In this document: positions 63,978-64,000 of the stretch, one piece after another
How positions within the stretch are numbered: position 1 is the stretch's first letter
How the letters are laid out: the number at the start of each line of letters is the position of its first letter
NCBI GenBank assembly: GCA_030041215.1
Contig: JASHOH010000036.1
Location: 62,001 to 126,000, forward strand
Source: Candidatus Sulfotelmatobacter sp.
GTDB taxonomy: Bacteria; Acidobacteriota; Terriglobia; Terriglobales; Acidobacteriaceae
Direction of reading: 5' to 3'
Length of the DNA stretch: 64,000 nucleotides
Notes under the pieces: generated by a model
Seen by the model: the letters and a program-made list of their open reading frames with translations, nothing else
Told to the model about the DNA's origin: nothing
The model's database searches: none
Program-made: the position numbers and the translations under genes

Positions 63978-64000
63978 TCTCCCCTGTCCTACATCCTGAA

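Overview
The window looks like chromosome of a soil-type Acidobacteriota member (Terriglobia-like). This is inferred from gene content and style: moderately high GC, many short interspersed palindromic repeats, abundant MacB/FtsX-type permeases, PEGA-domain kinase-like proteins, a lipid A/Kdo/heptose locus (so an outer membrane with LPS), an HpnI-like hopanoid glycosyltransferase and homodimeric pyruvate dehydrogenase. No rRNA operon, CRISPR array or complete prophage was seen.

Layout. 1-5.4 kb: end of a peptide ABC transporter ATPase, a phosphodiesterase, then an accessory patch (DUF3800-type protein, a small partner, a REP-associated tyrosine transposase flanked by its own palindromic repeats), then ACT and RNase H genes. 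5.4-13.6 kb: a membrane diguanylate cyclase and a five-gene LPS core operon (waaA, lpxK, heptose kinase, heptose adenylyltransferase, GT9). 13.6-22.3 kb: small exported proteins, one frameshifted, a secreted adenosine-deaminase-like enzyme, a GAF protein, twin lipoprotein-like paralogues, a NagZ-type GH3 enzyme and rsmB. 22.3-27.6 kb: fmt, def, aroC, an Nramp-related transporter and an MntR-type repressor with a shared putative operator. 27.8-34.6 kb: purD-purE, galU, a polysaccharide deacetylase, tRNA-Leu, stress proteins and an aberrant serine-tRNA-like element. 34.7-41 kb: lpd, aceF, aceE. 41-48.3 kb: a mechanosensitive channel, a receiver-TonB fusion and a kinase-like PEGA protein that has lost its catalytic residues. 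48.7-54.6 kb: a five-gene ABC export operon with three permeases. 54.6-61.5 kb: a DNA-binding-like protein, a hybrid histidine kinase with a degenerate N-terminal receiver, HpnI and two more MacB-type permeases. 61.6-64 kb: a SnoaL-like protein, the RNase P RNA gene carrying an inserted repeat element, a methyltransferase and a stand-alone Lrp/AsnC sensor domain.

The main functional themes are envelope construction (LPS core, UDP-glucose, hopanoid, TonB, export pumps), central metabolism (pyruvate to acetyl-CoA), one-carbon/translation maturation (fmt, def, rsmB) and metal homeostasis. The most unusual items are the repeat element inside rnpB, the odd tRNA-like sequence at about 33.9 kb, the PEGA pseudokinase, and the REP transposase patch. 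All functional calls rest on reading translated motifs by eye; no database search was run.
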